Source of the DNA: Bradyrhizobium sp. CCBAU 53338 | Lineage (GTDB): Bacteria; Pseudomonadota; Alphaproteobacteria; Rhizobiales; Xanthobacteraceae | Assembly: GCF_015291665.1 (NCBI RefSeq) | Contig: NZ_CP030048.1 | Coordinates: 2,480,001-2,544,000 of the forward strand | Direction: 5' to 3' | DNA length: 64,000 nt | Shown: piece after piece, positions 25,711 through 34,972 of the stretch | How the letters are laid out: the number at the start of each line of letters is the position of its first letter | Position numbering within the stretch: the first letter of the stretch is position 1 | Made by a program: the position numbers and the translations under genes | The notes under the pieces: generated by a model | Databases searched by the model: none | What the model was told of the DNA's origin: nothing | What the model saw: the letters and a program-made list of their open reading frames with translations, nothing else

Positions 25711-25861
25711 CCTCGCCCCGCGTGCGGGGAGAGGTCGGATTGCGTCGAAGATGCAATCCGGGTGAGGAGAGCTCTCAGCGAGTTTAACCCTCTCCGTTCC
25801 CTTGGAGATCCCCCTCACCCTAACCCTCTCCCCGCAACCGGGGAGAGGGGATTGGCTACAG
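25711..25861. repeat. Palindromic intergenic repeat, two copies or halves
   Basis: Three hairpins lie between tctC and tctB: CCCCGC-gt-GCGGGG near 25717-25730, CGGATTGC with GCAATCCGG near 25736-25761, and CCTCTCCCCG-caac-CGGGGAGAGG near 25824-25847. The outer modules are inverted relative to each other ('ctcgccccgc...ggggagagg' and 'cctctccccg...'). This type of element recurs between genes in Bradyrhizobium-like genomes (remembered, not searched). Confidence 0.7.
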
Positions 25862-25873
25862 CTTCGCTCACTC

Positions 25874-26416
25874 ATGTCCCAAACCGATCTAGAAATTGTC
25901 GTCGACGATCCGACCGCGCCTGAAGACAACTCCCCCTCCGTCACGAGCATCCGTACGGTCGAAATCATCGTCTGCCTGCTGCTGCTCGCGCTCGCCGCAA
26001 TCCTCGGCTACGACAATTGGCGCAGCGGCGCCTCCTGGGATTCGACCGGGCCCGAGCCGGGCTATTTCCCGTTCTATCTCTCCCTCGTCCTTGCGGGCGG
26101 CAGCCTCTATGGCTTGATCTCGGCGCTGCTTGCGCGCCGCGAAGCCATCGAGACCTTCGTCACGCGCGCGCAGGCACGCCGCGTCATGGCGGTGTTCGTG
26201 CCGACGCTGCTGTTCTGCCTGGTGACGCAGTTCCTCGGCCTCTACGTCGCGAGCTTCCTCTTGATCTCGGGCTTCATGCGCCTCGTCGGCAAGATCGCGC
26301 TGTGGAAATCGCTTCTCACAGCTTTGCTGTTCACGGCGATCATGTTCGTCACCTTCGACATCGTCTTCGACGTCATCATGCCGAAGGGGCCGCTCGAAGC
26401 GGCCTTCGGCCACTAG
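25874..26416 (+). CDS. tctB: Tripartite tricarboxylate transporter small membrane subunit
   Basis: A 180-residue protein with four hydrophobic segments (about residues 30-48, 62-82, 105-130 and 145-170), the usual TctB size and topology. A conserved GPEPGYFPFYLSL segment follows the first loop. The start MSQTDLE at 25874 is chosen, because an upstream frame from 25802 would read through the palindromic repeat. It is a partner of TctA in the inner membrane. The gap to tctA is 12 bases. Confidence 0.9.
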   Translation: MSQTDLEIVVDDPTAPEDNSPSVTSIRTVEIIVCLLLLALAAILGYDNWRSGASWDSTGPEPGYFPFYLSLVLAGGSLYGLISALLARREAIETFVTRAQARRVMAVFVPTLLFCLVTQFLGLYVASFLLISGFMRLVGKIALWKSLLTALLFTAIMFVTFDIVFDVIMPKGPLEAAFGH

Positions 26417-26428
26417 GGCGGGCGCGCG

Positions 26429-27958
26429 ATGGAAGCCTTTGGTCTGCTGCTTCACGGCTTTGCCGTCCTGCTGACGTGGAAGACGCTCGTGCCGATGTTG
26501 GTGGGCTTAGTGCTCGGCATTTTCGTCGGCGTGCTGCCCGGCCTCGGCGGCCCCAACGGCGTTGCGATCCTTTTGCCGCTCACCTTCACGATGGACCCGA
26601 CCTCGGCCATCGTGATGCTGTCCTGCATCTATTGGGGCGCGCTGTTCGGCGGCGCGATCACCTCGATCCTGTTCAACATCCCCGGAGAAGCCTGGTCGGT
26701 CGCAACCACCTTCGACGGCTATCCAATGGCCCAGCAGGGCAGGGCGGCAGAAGCGCTGACCGCGGCGTTCACGTCGTCCTTCATCGGGTCGCTGGTCGCG
26801 GTGCTGCTCATCACGTTCCTCGCGCCGATGATCTCGTCCTTTGCGCTGAAGTTCGGCCCGCCTGAGTTCTTCGCGGTGTATCTCCTGACCTTCTGCTCCT
26901 TCGTCGGATTGGGACGCGAAGCCAAGCACAAGACTGTCATCTCGATGTCGCTCGGCCTTCTGCTCGCCGGCGTCGGCATGGATACGGTTTCGGGCCAGCT
27001 GCGGATGACCTTCGGCTCGTCCGAGCTCCTGCGCGGGATCAACTTCCTCGTTGCCGTCATCGGCCTGTTCGGCATCAGCGAGATCCTGTTGACCATGGAG
27101 GAGCGGCTGGCGCTGCGCGGCCACGCGGCGAGCATTTCGCTGCGCGTGGTGCTCGGTGTCTGGAAGGATCTGCCGAGATATTGGGTGACGCTGCTGCGTT
27201 CCTCCTTCATCGGCTGCTGGCTCGGGATCACGCCGGGCGGCGCGATCGCGGCGTCCTTCACGGGTTACAATCTGGCAAAACGCTTTGCCAAGGATCCCGA
27301 GAGCTTCGGCAAGGGTCGCATCGAGGGCGTGTTCGCGCCGGAGACGGCGGCGCACGCCTCCGGCACTTCGGCGCTGCTGCCGATGCTGGCGCTCGGCATC
27401 CCCGGCTCCGGAACGGCCGCGATCCTGCTCGGCGGGTTGATGGTGTGGGGGCTCAATCCCGGGCCGCTGCTGTTCGTGGAGCACAAGGACTTCGTCTGGG
27501 GCCTGATCGCCTCGATGTATCTCGGCAATGTCGTCGGCCTCGTGCTGGTGCTGACGACGGTGCCGATCTTCGCCTCGATCATGCGCGTGCCGTTCGCCGC
27601 GGTGGCGCCGATGATCGTGGTGTCCTGCGCCATCGGCGCCTACGCGATCCAGAACGCGATGTTCGACATCTGGCTGATGCTCGGCTTCGGCGTGGTCGGT
27701 TACGTCTTCAAGAAGATCGGCATTCCCTTGGCCCCGTTCACCTTAGCGCTCGTGCTCGGCAACCGGGCCGAGGATGCCTTCCGCCTGTCGATGATCGGCT
27801 CGGGCGGGAACCTCGGGGTGTTCTGGTCGAACGGCCTCGTCGGCTCGATCACGACGCTGGCGATCGTGCTGCTGTTCTGGCCCGTGATCGACGGCCTGCT
27901 CGCCAGCATCGAGTGGAGGCGCGCTCGAAAACCCCCGGCCGATAGGAGCGGTATTTAG
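26429..27958 (+). CDS. tctA: Tripartite tricarboxylate transporter large membrane subunit
   Basis: A 509-residue inner-membrane protein with about 11-12 hydrophobic segments. It has the two signature Gly-rich re-entrant-like motifs: GVLPGLGGPNGVAILLPLTF near the N-terminus and the GITPGGAIAASFTGYN segment in the middle. Members use the ion gradient to import carboxylates delivered by TctC. The gene is the last of the tctC-tctB-tctA set. A degraded fragment of the region 27601-27733 of a tctA gene reappears at 29117-29236. Confidence 0.93.
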   Translation: MEAFGLLLHGFAVLLTWKTLVPMLVGLVLGIFVGVLPGLGGPNGVAILLPLTFTMDPTSAIVMLSCIYWGALFGGAITSILFNIPGEAWSVATTFDGYPMAQQGRAAEALTAAFTSSFIGSLVAVLLITFLAPMISSFALKFGPPEFFAVYLLTFCSFVGLGREAKHKTVISMSLGLLLAGVGMDTVSGQLRMTFGSSELLRGINFLVAVIGLFGISEILLTMEERLALRGHAASISLRVVLGVWKDLPRYWVTLLRSSFIGCWLGITPGGAIAASFTGYNLAKRFAKDPESFGKGRIEGVFAPETAAHASGTSALLPMLALGIPGSGTAAILLGGLMVWGLNPGPLLFVEHKDFVWGLIASMYLGNVVGLVLVLTTVPIFASIMRVPFAAVAPMIVVSCAIGAYAIQNAMFDIWLMLGFGVVGYVFKKIGIPLAPFTLALVLGNRAEDAFRLSMIGSGGNLGVFWSNGLVGSITTLAIVLLFWPVIDGLLASIEWRRARKPPADRSGI

Positions 27959-28231
27959 ATGCCTAATCTGTCGGACATTGTTGCTCCTGCCGCGGCGCGA
28001 AGGCTCGATCAAGGATGTCGGGGCAGCGGGCTGTATTAGCTTCGACAGATGTCTTGACCAGGCTGGGCTCGAGCTCCGGTTCGTGGTTAGAGCCGGTTGA
28101 ACTGACGCTGAATCTGGACACGTGTGGCCGCCAGGTTACAGCCACTTCTTGCGATTTAGATAAAATCGGCAATGAGTTTTGGCTGGAAATTGTTTCTGAC
28201 GTTCAAATATGCCGGCTTCGGAGAAACCAAA

Positions 28232-29020
28232 ATGAAGCATTTGTTGGTTGTCGCGGCTGGAGTGGCCGCCCTTGCTATGTCTGTTCCCGCCAACGCGGCG
28301 GATCTTGCCGCTCGGCCATACACCAAAGCACCGCCTCCGGTCGTGGCCGCAGCCTATAACTGGAGCGGCTTCTACCTCGGTCTGAACGGTGGCGGTGGCT
28401 GGAGCCACAAGTGCTGGGACCTCACCGCGGTCGGCGCTGTCGCGCTTGCCACGCCCTTTGCTGAGGGATGTCACAATGCGAGCGGGGCAGTCGCTGGTGG
28501 CCAGATCGGCTATCGGTGGCAGAATGCAAGCTGGGTATTCGGACTCGAAGCGCAGGGCGACTGGGCAAACCTCAAAGGGTCGAACGTAAGCAACAACTTC
28601 TTCCGTGTAGCCGGGGATAGCACCAATCAATCGAAGATAGATGCGATCGGGTTGTTCACCGGGCAGATCGGCTACGCCTGGAACAATGTCCTTCTGTACG
28701 TCAAGGGCGGTGCGGCCGTTGCTCACGACAACTACGATGGCTTTATCGTCAACGCGGCTATCGCAAATCCGAATGTCGATCACGCGTCCGAAACGCGTTG
28801 GGGCGCTACCGTTGGCGTGGGTGGCGAGTTCGCCTTTAGCCCCAACTGGTCGGTAGGTATCGAGTACAACCATGTCTTCATGGATGATCGAAACATCACC
28901 TTTACATCTACAACCGCGCCTTTCGCTGTGACGAGGACCGATCGTATTGGTCAGGATATCGACATGGTCACGGCCAGGATCAACTATCGTTTCGGCGGCC
29001 CGGTTGTCGCAAGGTATTGA
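28232..29020 (+). CDS. Omp25/31-like outer-membrane beta-barrel protein
   Basis: A 262-residue protein. A signal peptide (MKHLLVVAAGVAALAMSVPANA) is followed by a short Pro-rich linker and an eight-strand barrel: NWSGFYLGLNGGGGWS, then repeating Gly/aromatic strands such as GGQIGYRWQNASWVFGLEAQ. It closes with MVTARINYRFGGPVVARY, with aromatic residues near the C-terminus. This is the usual size of the alphaproteobacterial Omp25/31/RopB group. The ATG at 28232 has GGAG at 28219-28222. A perfect intrinsic terminator follows at 29049. It appears to be a single-gene transcript. Confidence 0.9.
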   Translation: MKHLLVVAAGVAALAMSVPANAADLAARPYTKAPPPVVAAAYNWSGFYLGLNGGGGWSHKCWDLTAVGAVALATPFAEGCHNASGAVAGGQIGYRWQNASWVFGLEAQGDWANLKGSNVSNNFFRVAGDSTNQSKIDAIGLFTGQIGYAWNNVLLYVKGGAAVAHDNYDGFIVNAAIANPNVDHASETRWGATVGVGGEFAFSPNWSVGIEYNHVFMDDRNITFTSTTAPFAVTRTDRIGQDIDMVTARINYRFGGPVVARY

Positions 29021-29048
29021 ACCAAACGAGGGCGTCAAACAAAGAAGC

Positions 29049-29077
29049 AAAGCCCGGCCTCGCGCCGGGCTTTGTCG
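29049..29077 (+). terminator. Intrinsic terminator of the porin gene
   Basis: The arms AAAGCCCGGC (29049-29058) and GCCGGGCTTT (29064-29073) are perfectly complementary around the loop CTCGC, and the right arm ends in TTT. It lies 28 bases after the porin stop codon at 29018-29020. Confidence 0.88.
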
Positions 29078-29116
29078 TTTCCGGCTCGCCCCCTCGCCGG
29101 CTTATTGCGCGGGCGC

Positions 29117-29236
29117 GTCGATAATCGTGGTGTCTTGTGTTAGCCTACGGAACTAGAACGCGATGTTCGCTATGGTGGTTTCGCTCGGCTTCGGCGTGGT
29201 CGGCTACGCTCTCGAGAAGATCGGCATTCGGATTAT
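29117..29236 (+). pseudogene. Degraded fragment of a tctA gene
   Basis: About 120 bases match tctA 27601-27733. Shared stretches include TCGTGGTGTC, AACGCGATGTTCG, CTCGGCTTCGGCGTGGTCGG and AAGATCGGCATTC. A deletion and base changes (including a TAG and a lost base after the GTTCG) break the frame. It is too short to be functional and lies beside an IS3 remnant. It could come from the neighbouring tctA or from another lost copy. Confidence 0.75.
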
Positions 29237-29509
29237 GGTGCGCGAGGGAGCCAGAAAATCGGTGGTTCGGTTCTCGTTCGCTATAGCCTCCGCAAAAGCC
29301 AACTTTGTGTTACGAGGCGGCTCGATGGGCGGCGATAAGATTACTTGGTCGCTCATCGTGTAGATAGGCACGTACGACGTATGCCATTGCGCTATGGTCT
29401 CGCCACAAGCACTACATGAGAATTGCCCCGTCTCCGGCCTGGCGGCGGCTCGTATGGAACGTAAGTAAACCGACTGGCAGACTATGTGAGAGGTATTTCG
29501 ATCGGCCAT
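29204..29509 (-). CDS. Small protein with a CxxC pair
   Basis: A 101-residue protein. Its N-terminal 60 residues contain a Cys pair in FSCSACGETIAQWHTSYVP, like a small zinc-ribbon half or hypothetical rhizobial proteins that I recall only vaguely. AAGGGG lies a few bases before the ATG at 29509, supporting translation. The C-terminal 35 residues overlap the tctA fragment in antisense and may be replaced sequence, so the native protein is probably truncated. Function unknown. Confidence 0.45.
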   Translation of the reverse strand: MADRNTSHIVCQSVYLRSIRAAARPETGQFSCSACGETIAQWHTSYVPIYTMSDQVILSPPIEPPRNTKLAFAEAIANENRTTDFLAPSRTIIRMPIFSRA

Positions 29510-29741
29510 GTTGCCCCTTGCACTGACTGGAAAGTGGCATTTGAGCGAGGTTATCGAGATGCCAGTAAGCGGTCAATTTCCGCCCCTGTCCGGCGCCTCG
29601 GTCTTATCTTCCGGTCTCGCAGCCAGACATTATGCAATTTCGTGGTTCATTAAATAAGGCTTGCTTGGCAGAGCAGAGTGTTTTGCACGGGGGCAAAGTC
29701 AGGCGATCATGCTTAAGGCACGCTCGGTCCTTACCTGACTG

Positions 29742-30371
29742 CGACCGCATCTCGTGGATGCCCACGGGATGAGCGAACGGCGGGCGTGTAAAGCCATCGG
29801 CTGCTGCCGCATGACCATGAGATATCGGACGACCCGGGCGGACGATGCCGGCGTTCGCCAGCGCATGCGGGCGATCGCTCTGGAGCGTCGCCGCTTCGGC
29901 TATCGGCGCCTGCACGTTCTGCTCAAGCGGGAGGGCTATCTGATCAACCACAAGAAACTGTTCCGGCTGTACCGGGAAGAGAGGTTTACGGTGCGCCGCC
30001 GTGGCGGGCGCAAGCGGGCGATCGGGACCCGGGCGCCGATGATGGTGCCGATGGCGCCGAACGAGCGCTGGTCGCTCGACTTCGTGTCGGATCAACTCAC
30101 CGATGGCCGCCGCTTCCGTATGCTTACCGTCGTTGATGATTGCACCCGCGAGTGCCTCGCGCTGGTAGCCGACACCTCGCTCTCCGGCACCCGCGTAGCG
30201 CGGGAGCTGGACCGGCTGGTGATGGAACGCGGCAGGCCGAAGATGGTGGTCAGCGACAACGGCAGCGAGTTCACCAGCAACGCCATCCTGACGTGGGCCG
30301 ATCAGAGCCGTGTTGCATGGCATTACATCGCGCCGGGCAAGCCCATGCAGAATGCCTTCATCGAGAGCTTC
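29742..30371 (+). pseudogene. IS3 transposase OrfB, 5' part
   Basis: The frame encodes an IS407-group OrfB: GMSERRACKAIGCCRMTMRY, then RRFGYRRLHVLLKREGYLIN, and an rve (DDE) core with NERWSLDFVSD (first D), MVVSDNGSEFTS (second D) and PGKPMQNAFIESF. The final Glu of the DDE triad would be the E in IESF. It stops two codons into the inserted element (ATG TAA), so the C-terminus is separated at 31732. A TGA stop lies upstream of the preserved region, and no orfA is present. It is inactive. Confidence 0.85.
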
Positions 30372-31731
30372 ATGTAAAGACGGCCCCGCGGATGCAAGGG
30401 GTTTTAGCAGCACTTTGAATACCGGTCGGGTGCGTTCATGTATACGGCCTGTTAGTGCGACCGATACCATGGCCGCTGGCCCTGATGGAGATCGCGGATC
30501 GAGGCCTCATCAACGGGTCGCGCTTGTTGCGCTTAAAGCTCTTCGGGCTTGCTCGATCCCCAGCTCCGCCGGTGTCCATCATGCTGTCATTTGCCCTCAC
30601 ACCATCAGGTCGCCATTACACGCGGAAAGTTAGGCCGCGAGCTTTGGCCGATAGAGTTCTCCGGTCGTCATCATCGCCCAGACGATCCGGGCCAACTTGT
30701 TGGCAACGGCGATGGCGACGACCATGGGCCGACGCCGTGCAAGCAGGGCTTCGATCCAGCCACCTCCAACCCGGGAGCGTGCCTTTGGGTACCGAACAAC
30801 GTTACGTGCTCCGATGACAAGCAAGTGCCTGAGATAGGAATCGCCTTGTTTTGTAATCCGGCCAGGCCGATCCTTCCCGCCGGTAGAATTCTGCTTAGGC
30901 GTCAGGCCAAGCCAGGCCGCGAACTCCCGCCCGGAGCGGAACATGGTCGCGTCCGGCACGGTTGCGACTAGGGCCGTAGCCGTTATGGGGCCGATGCCGG
31001 GAATCGAGGACAGCAACTTCGCCATCGGATTTGCGCTCTGGATCCGAGCCAGCTCACGTTCGATGGCCTCAACCTGTCGGTCCAATTCCCTCAGTTGGTT
31101 CACAAGCAAGGCAAGTGCGATGCGGGCGTGAGCCGGCAGCGTCAGATCTTCGTCGTCCAACAAGTCCACCAGACCATCCATTCGTTGCCCGGCCTTGCCC
31201 GACAATGATTCCGAACTCAGCAAAGTGAGTCGAATGGCGCAAGCTGTCATGGTGCGTTGGCGGACCAGCAAGCCTCTTGCACGATGAAGCATCAAGAAGC
31301 CCTGGTTCTCGGCGCTTTTGATCGGGACAAAGCGCATATTGGGACGGCTAACCGCTTCGCAGATTGCGGCCGCGTCAGCGGCATCATTCTTGGCTCCTCG
31401 TCGTAGGTAAGGCTTAACATAGGCTGGTGGGATCAATCTCACATCGTGTCCAAACTGCCGAATCTCCCGCGCCCAGTGATGGGCAGTCGCGCAGGCCTCA
31501 ATGCCGACTAGGCAAGGGGTGAGTGAGGAGAAAAACGACATGATCTCACTTCGCCGGAGGCGTTAGCGACTGGCCACTTGGCCTTGGCTGTCAACTGCGT
31601 GGATGTGAAATACGTGCTTCGAGATGTCCAAACCAATTGTCGCGGCTCTCATTGGTGATTGCTCCTATCAGCGGGTTCGTCCATCGCCAGCATATCGCAG
31701 GCGCCGGGGGAGCGGGGCCGTCTTCCCCATC
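30372..31731 (-). mobile_element. IS110-family (IS1111-type) element inserted in IS3 orfB
   Basis: A 1,360-base insertion. Removing it rejoins the OrfB reading frame exactly: IESF from the left to NGRLRDELLNETLF on the right. Subterminal inverted repeats AAGACGGCCCCGC are seen at both ends (left near 30377-30389, right as GCGGGGCCGTCTT near 31712-31724). There is no obvious target duplication, as usual for this family. It carries one transposase gene on the minus strand. Confidence 0.85.
30630..31652 (-). pseudogene. IS110 transposase with in-frame stop at codon 30
   Basis: The full frame from the ATG at 31652 would encode 340 residues, a normal length. It begins MRAATIGLDISKHVFHIHAV, the DEDD-type N-terminus, but codon 30 (31563-31565) is TAA. 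A related protein would have Lys there (RKRLRR). The remaining 303-residue frame, from a Met at 31541, has CLVGIEACATAHHWARE, KNDAADAAAICEAV and the C-terminal transposase segment SSIPGIGPITATALVATVPD with WLGLTPKQNSTGG. The truncated product lacks the first Asp, so it should be inactive. Confidence 0.85.
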
Positions 31732-32115
31732 AACGGTCGGCTGCGGGATGAACTGTTGAACGAGACGCTGTTCACCTCGCTGGCCCAGGCCCGCGTCACG
31801 CTCCGATGCTGGCGGGCCGATTACAACGAGGCACGACCACACTCGCGGCTCGGATGGAAGACGCCGTCCGAGTTCGCAATTACCTGCCACCCGCGCCGGG
31901 ATCTGGCGCTGCGCTATGCGAGGGCTCCGCGCCAGCTCCCGTCGCTACCACCGCCCAACCGGGCAAATCCAACAGCCGGAGCGAACTCAGGATTGGATAA
32001 AACTTGGGGGCAAGGTCATCATGAAACACCTAATCTCGGTGTCCATCAAACCGGCAGCAGCTCAGGCAGCGGAATACCAAAAACGGCGGGAGAGACTTCC
32101 CAATCTGTCCGGAAG

Positions 32116-33543
32116 CTAAATCTTCTTTTCGCTTGCATCCGTATCGACTTGGCTGAGTTTCGGAAGTCGGTCAGCTAGGGACGATTCTGTGATCCGCGTT
32201 GACGGGGAAAGTCGGCACTTCATTCCTTCATTCTGCCCTTCTGTTCTTCTCGACAGTGATCGTCCGGCAGATTCGTCGCTCTGCCGAATCATTCTCCCTG
32301 CTGCGAGACTAACGCCGATCACATAGATCCAGCCGGGCACAAAATCGAACAGATGCGAGTTCAACAGCGAACTGACCGCATTCTGCACGACGACTATGAA
32401 ACCAAGCCATGGATAGAAGCCGGAACCCCGAAAAAGGCTAAGATGACAAATCCACATTGCGTATAGGGCGGCAAACCCGATCCCCCCCCACTGCACGGCC
32501 ACGTTGAGAGTCTGATTGTGTGGATTGCTGACCGTCTGCGCGCTAAGCCCGGTTTGACCCAGTGCGGCGCGATCAAAGAGCATTTGGGTGGATCCTGTGC
32601 CGTGCCCAACGACTGGAGCTTCGCTAATGAACCTGAGAGACTTGCGCCAGTACTCGAGCCGCAATCCAGTCGACGTTATATCATTGCCGGCACCGTACTT
32701 TGAATATTCAAGCAAGATACTATTCGTCCGATTTTGTAGATTGGGTGAGGCAAGCCAAGCAGACCCTGCAAGCAATATGCAACATGCCATCGCTCCATAA
32801 AAAAGTAAGCGCGGCAAATAAAATGCTCCGAAAAGAAACAGCATGATCGGAACGTATACTAGAGCTGTCCGAGCGAGTACGACGAAAGACAGATTGGCAA
32901 GGAATGCAACCGATAGCACCAGCAGAGGCAGCGCCAAATGGATCTTTCGGTCTTTGATAAGTTCAAGGATCGGCCAAGCTAATACCACAGCACACAATGC
33001 AAACGATTGGCTTTGATCGATGTAATTCTTTACTGGAACGCCCGGCTGCAAACTTGCTGTCGAGGTGAGATTGGGCACAAACGCTGTGACCCACGACAAA
33101 GCCAGGAGAACAGTGCAAGATGCAAGGAATCCTACGGGAATCCAAGCTGATCGCGATGACCTTCGAAAGTGATATAGGAAGAACGGCATCATAAGAAACT
33201 TTAGCGTAGGATTTACGCCTCGCAGTCGAGCAGTCCAAGAAACGTCAGTCGCCCACAGAGTACCGATCGCAGCTAACGCGAACAGCGCCACCGCAAAGCC
33301 GCTTCTAGAGCGGCCTACGAGGCTAGCAAATTCTCCGAGCCGTATCCTTGGTAATACGCTAAGTACCCAGAGGGCGCTGAAGACAGAGGTGATGGTTGCG
33401 GACCACGGCAGCGATGCGACCGTGATCACAGCGAGAACGTCGCTCGTTGCTGTCCAGTTCAATTGTGTCGGAAAGCGCCAGAAATTACGAGCCCAGCCGT
33501 ACCACTCTTTGTCTACCGTAGATGAGCCAAGCTCGCTGTCCAT
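32116..33543 (-). CDS. O-antigen ligase/Wzy-like membrane protein
   Basis: A 475-residue protein with about 11-12 hydrophobic segments and a large periplasmic loop before the C-terminal third. The loop region holds the family's signature near residues 320-360: RLEYWRKSLRFISEAPVVGHGTGS, then a SNPHNQTLNVAVQWG segment (an H in the NPHN motif). This fits WaaL-like ligase or Wzy polymerase of the O-antigen ligase family, which joins or polymerises lipid-linked glycans at the periplasmic face. The C-terminal 60 residues are soluble and Ser/Arg-rich. It lies just right of the IS remnant, with base composition lower in GC than the core genes. Confidence 0.8.
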   Translation of the reverse strand: MDSELGSSTVDKEWYGWARNFWRFPTQLNWTATSDVLAVITVASLPWSATITSVFSALWVLSVLPRIRLGEFASLVGRSRSGFAVALFALAAIGTLWATDVSWTARLRGVNPTLKFLMMPFFLYHFRRSSRSAWIPVGFLASCTVLLALSWVTAFVPNLTSTASLQPGVPVKNYIDQSQSFALCAVVLAWPILELIKDRKIHLALPLLVLSVAFLANLSFVVLARTALVYVPIMLFLFGAFYLPRLLFYGAMACCILLAGSAWLASPNLQNRTNSILLEYSKYGAGNDITSTGLRLEYWRKSLRFISEAPVVGHGTGSTQMLFDRAALGQTGLSAQTVSNPHNQTLNVAVQWGGIGFAALYAMWICHLSLFRGSGFYPWLGFIVVVQNAVSSLLNSHLFDFVPGWIYVIGVSLAAGRMIRQSDESAGRSLSRRTEGQNEGMKCRLSPSTRITESSLADRLPKLSQVDTDASEKKI

Positions 33544-33614
33544 AGTTCCTCATGGTTTGCATGGTAAGACGTTTCCGAGCGCGCTCAACACTGCAGCTCA
33601 AGCAAGAGAGCGCG

Positions 33615-34808
33615 TCAGATGACTTGGGCTTCTCTTAACCTTGCAATCTCTTCTGTGCCGAAGCCAAATTCTTTCAGAACCTCCTCCGTCTGCTCGCCGA
33701 ATTCCGGCGGCCTCGCCACTATCCTGCTCGGCGTGCGCGACAGCGTCACAGGTTGGCCGACCAAGCGGATGTGGCGGCCCTCGTCGTTCGGCACGTCCTG
33801 CGCGATGCCGAGATACCTGACCTGGGCGTCCTCGAACATCTGGTTGATCGCATAGATCGGCCCGCAGGGCACGCCGGCCTCGTTGAGTTCGCGGACCCAG
33901 GTCTCGGTCGATTTCGTCACGGTGCGCTTCTCGATCTCGACGTTGAGCGCGTCGCGGTTCTTGGAGCGGGCAGGGGCGGTTGCGTAGTCGGGATGGGCAT
34001 AGAGCTCGGGTGCGCCGATCGCCCGCGCGCAGCGTTCCCAGATCCGGCCGCCTGTCGTGGCGATGTTGATGTAGCCGTCGGAGGTCTTGAACACGCCGGT
34101 CGGGATGCTGGTCGGATGGTTGTTGCCGGCCTGCTTGGCGACCTCCTTCTCCATCAGCCAGCGTGCGGCCTGGAAGTCGAGCATGAAGATCTGGGCCTGA
34201 AGCAGCGAGGTCTGCACCCATTGGCCCTTGCCGGAAACCTCGCGCTCGAGCAGCGCGGTGAGGATGCCCATGGCGCAGAACAGGCCGGCCGTCAGGTCGG
34301 CGACGGGAATGCCAACCCGCATCGGGCCTTCGCCCGGCGCCCCCGTAATCGACATCAGCCCGCCCATGCCTTGTGCGATCTGATCGAAGCCAGGCCGCTT
34401 GTGGTAGGGGCCGTCCTGGCCGAAGCCGGAGATGCTGCCATACACGATGCGCGGATTGATCGACGCGAGGCTGTCGTAGTCGATGCCGAGTTTCTTCTTC
34501 ACGTCGGGCCGGAAATTCTCGACCACGACGTCGGCCTTGGCGGCCAGGCGCTTGAACACGGCGAGCCCGCGCGGGTCCTTCAGGTTCAAGGCCATGGCCC
34601 GCTTGTTGCGGTGCAAATTCTGGAAGTCGGAGCCCCGCCGCGGTCCGCCGGGCTGCTCGCCGCCGGAATCCTCGGTCAGCGCATCGACCTTGATCACGGT
34701 CGCACCCCAATCCGCGAGTTGCCGCACGCAGGTGGGCCCGGAGCGGACGCGGGTCAGATCGAGCACAGTGAACCGCGACAGGGCTTCGGAAGCGTGAGGA
34801 AATGGCAT
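33615..34808 (-). CDS. Class III CoA-transferase (CaiB/BaiF family)
   Basis: A 397-residue protein. The N-terminal RFTVLDLTRVRSGPTCVRQL and GATVIKVD are the CaiB signature. The mid-protein shows NLHRNKRAMALNLKDPRG, the GGLMSITG segment and an Asp (VADLTAG) in the position of the catalytic Asp that forms the acyl-enzyme. Family members move CoA between carboxylic acids in the cytoplasm. It stands alone among polysaccharide genes, with an ordinary start at 34808, so it may predate the insertion of the surrounding cluster. The substrate is unknown. Confidence 0.88.
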   Translation of the reverse strand: MPFPHASEALSRFTVLDLTRVRSGPTCVRQLADWGATVIKVDALTEDSGGEQPGGPRRGSDFQNLHRNKRAMALNLKDPRGLAVFKRLAAKADVVVENFRPDVKKKLGIDYDSLASINPRIVYGSISGFGQDGPYHKRPGFDQIAQGMGGLMSITGAPGEGPMRVGIPVADLTAGLFCAMGILTALLEREVSGKGQWVQTSLLQAQIFMLDFQAARWLMEKEVAKQAGNNHPTSIPTGVFKTSDGYINIATTGGRIWERCARAIGAPELYAHPDYATAPARSKNRDALNVEIEKRTVTKSTETWVRELNEAGVPCGPIYAINQMFEDAQVRYLGIAQDVPNDEGRHIRLVGQPVTLSRTPSRIVARPPEFGEQTEEVLKEFGFGTEEIARLREAQVI

Positions 34809-34972
34809 CGTGGTTGGCTCCGGGAACAGATTGCGGGCCTACCATAGTGCCGAAAGATCATGCGGCAAGCATCGATTGGCGGCCATGCGTCAGGGTCACG
34901 GTGGCGTGGCCTTTGAGAACCCCACAGCAGGTGACGTCGCTGGCATTGACCATTCGCACGGGCGAGGCGGGC

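Larger units (their letters stand above)
29742..32018 (+). mobile_element. IS3-family (IS407-like) remnant, interrupted by an IS110-type element
   Basis: The remnant contains most of orfB but no orfA, so the left end is lost. The right end looks intact, ending in GGGGGCAAGGTCA (32006-32018), the expected inverted-repeat type. The element is cut between 30371 and 31732 by a 1,360-base insertion. Similarity begins abruptly near 29742 (protein HLVDAHG). Confidence 0.8.

Noticed and set aside
24341-25756. A 471-codon leftward frame opposite tctC
   Set aside because: Antisense shadow. The rightward frame has a signal peptide and TctC motifs.
27959-28171. Possible extra gene between tctA and the porin
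   Set aside because: Frames here are short and lack start signals; the gap is ordinary intergenic sequence with the porin promoter.
33753-34847. A 364-codon rightward frame opposite the CoA-transferase gene
   Set aside because: Antisense shadow of a clear CaiB-family gene.
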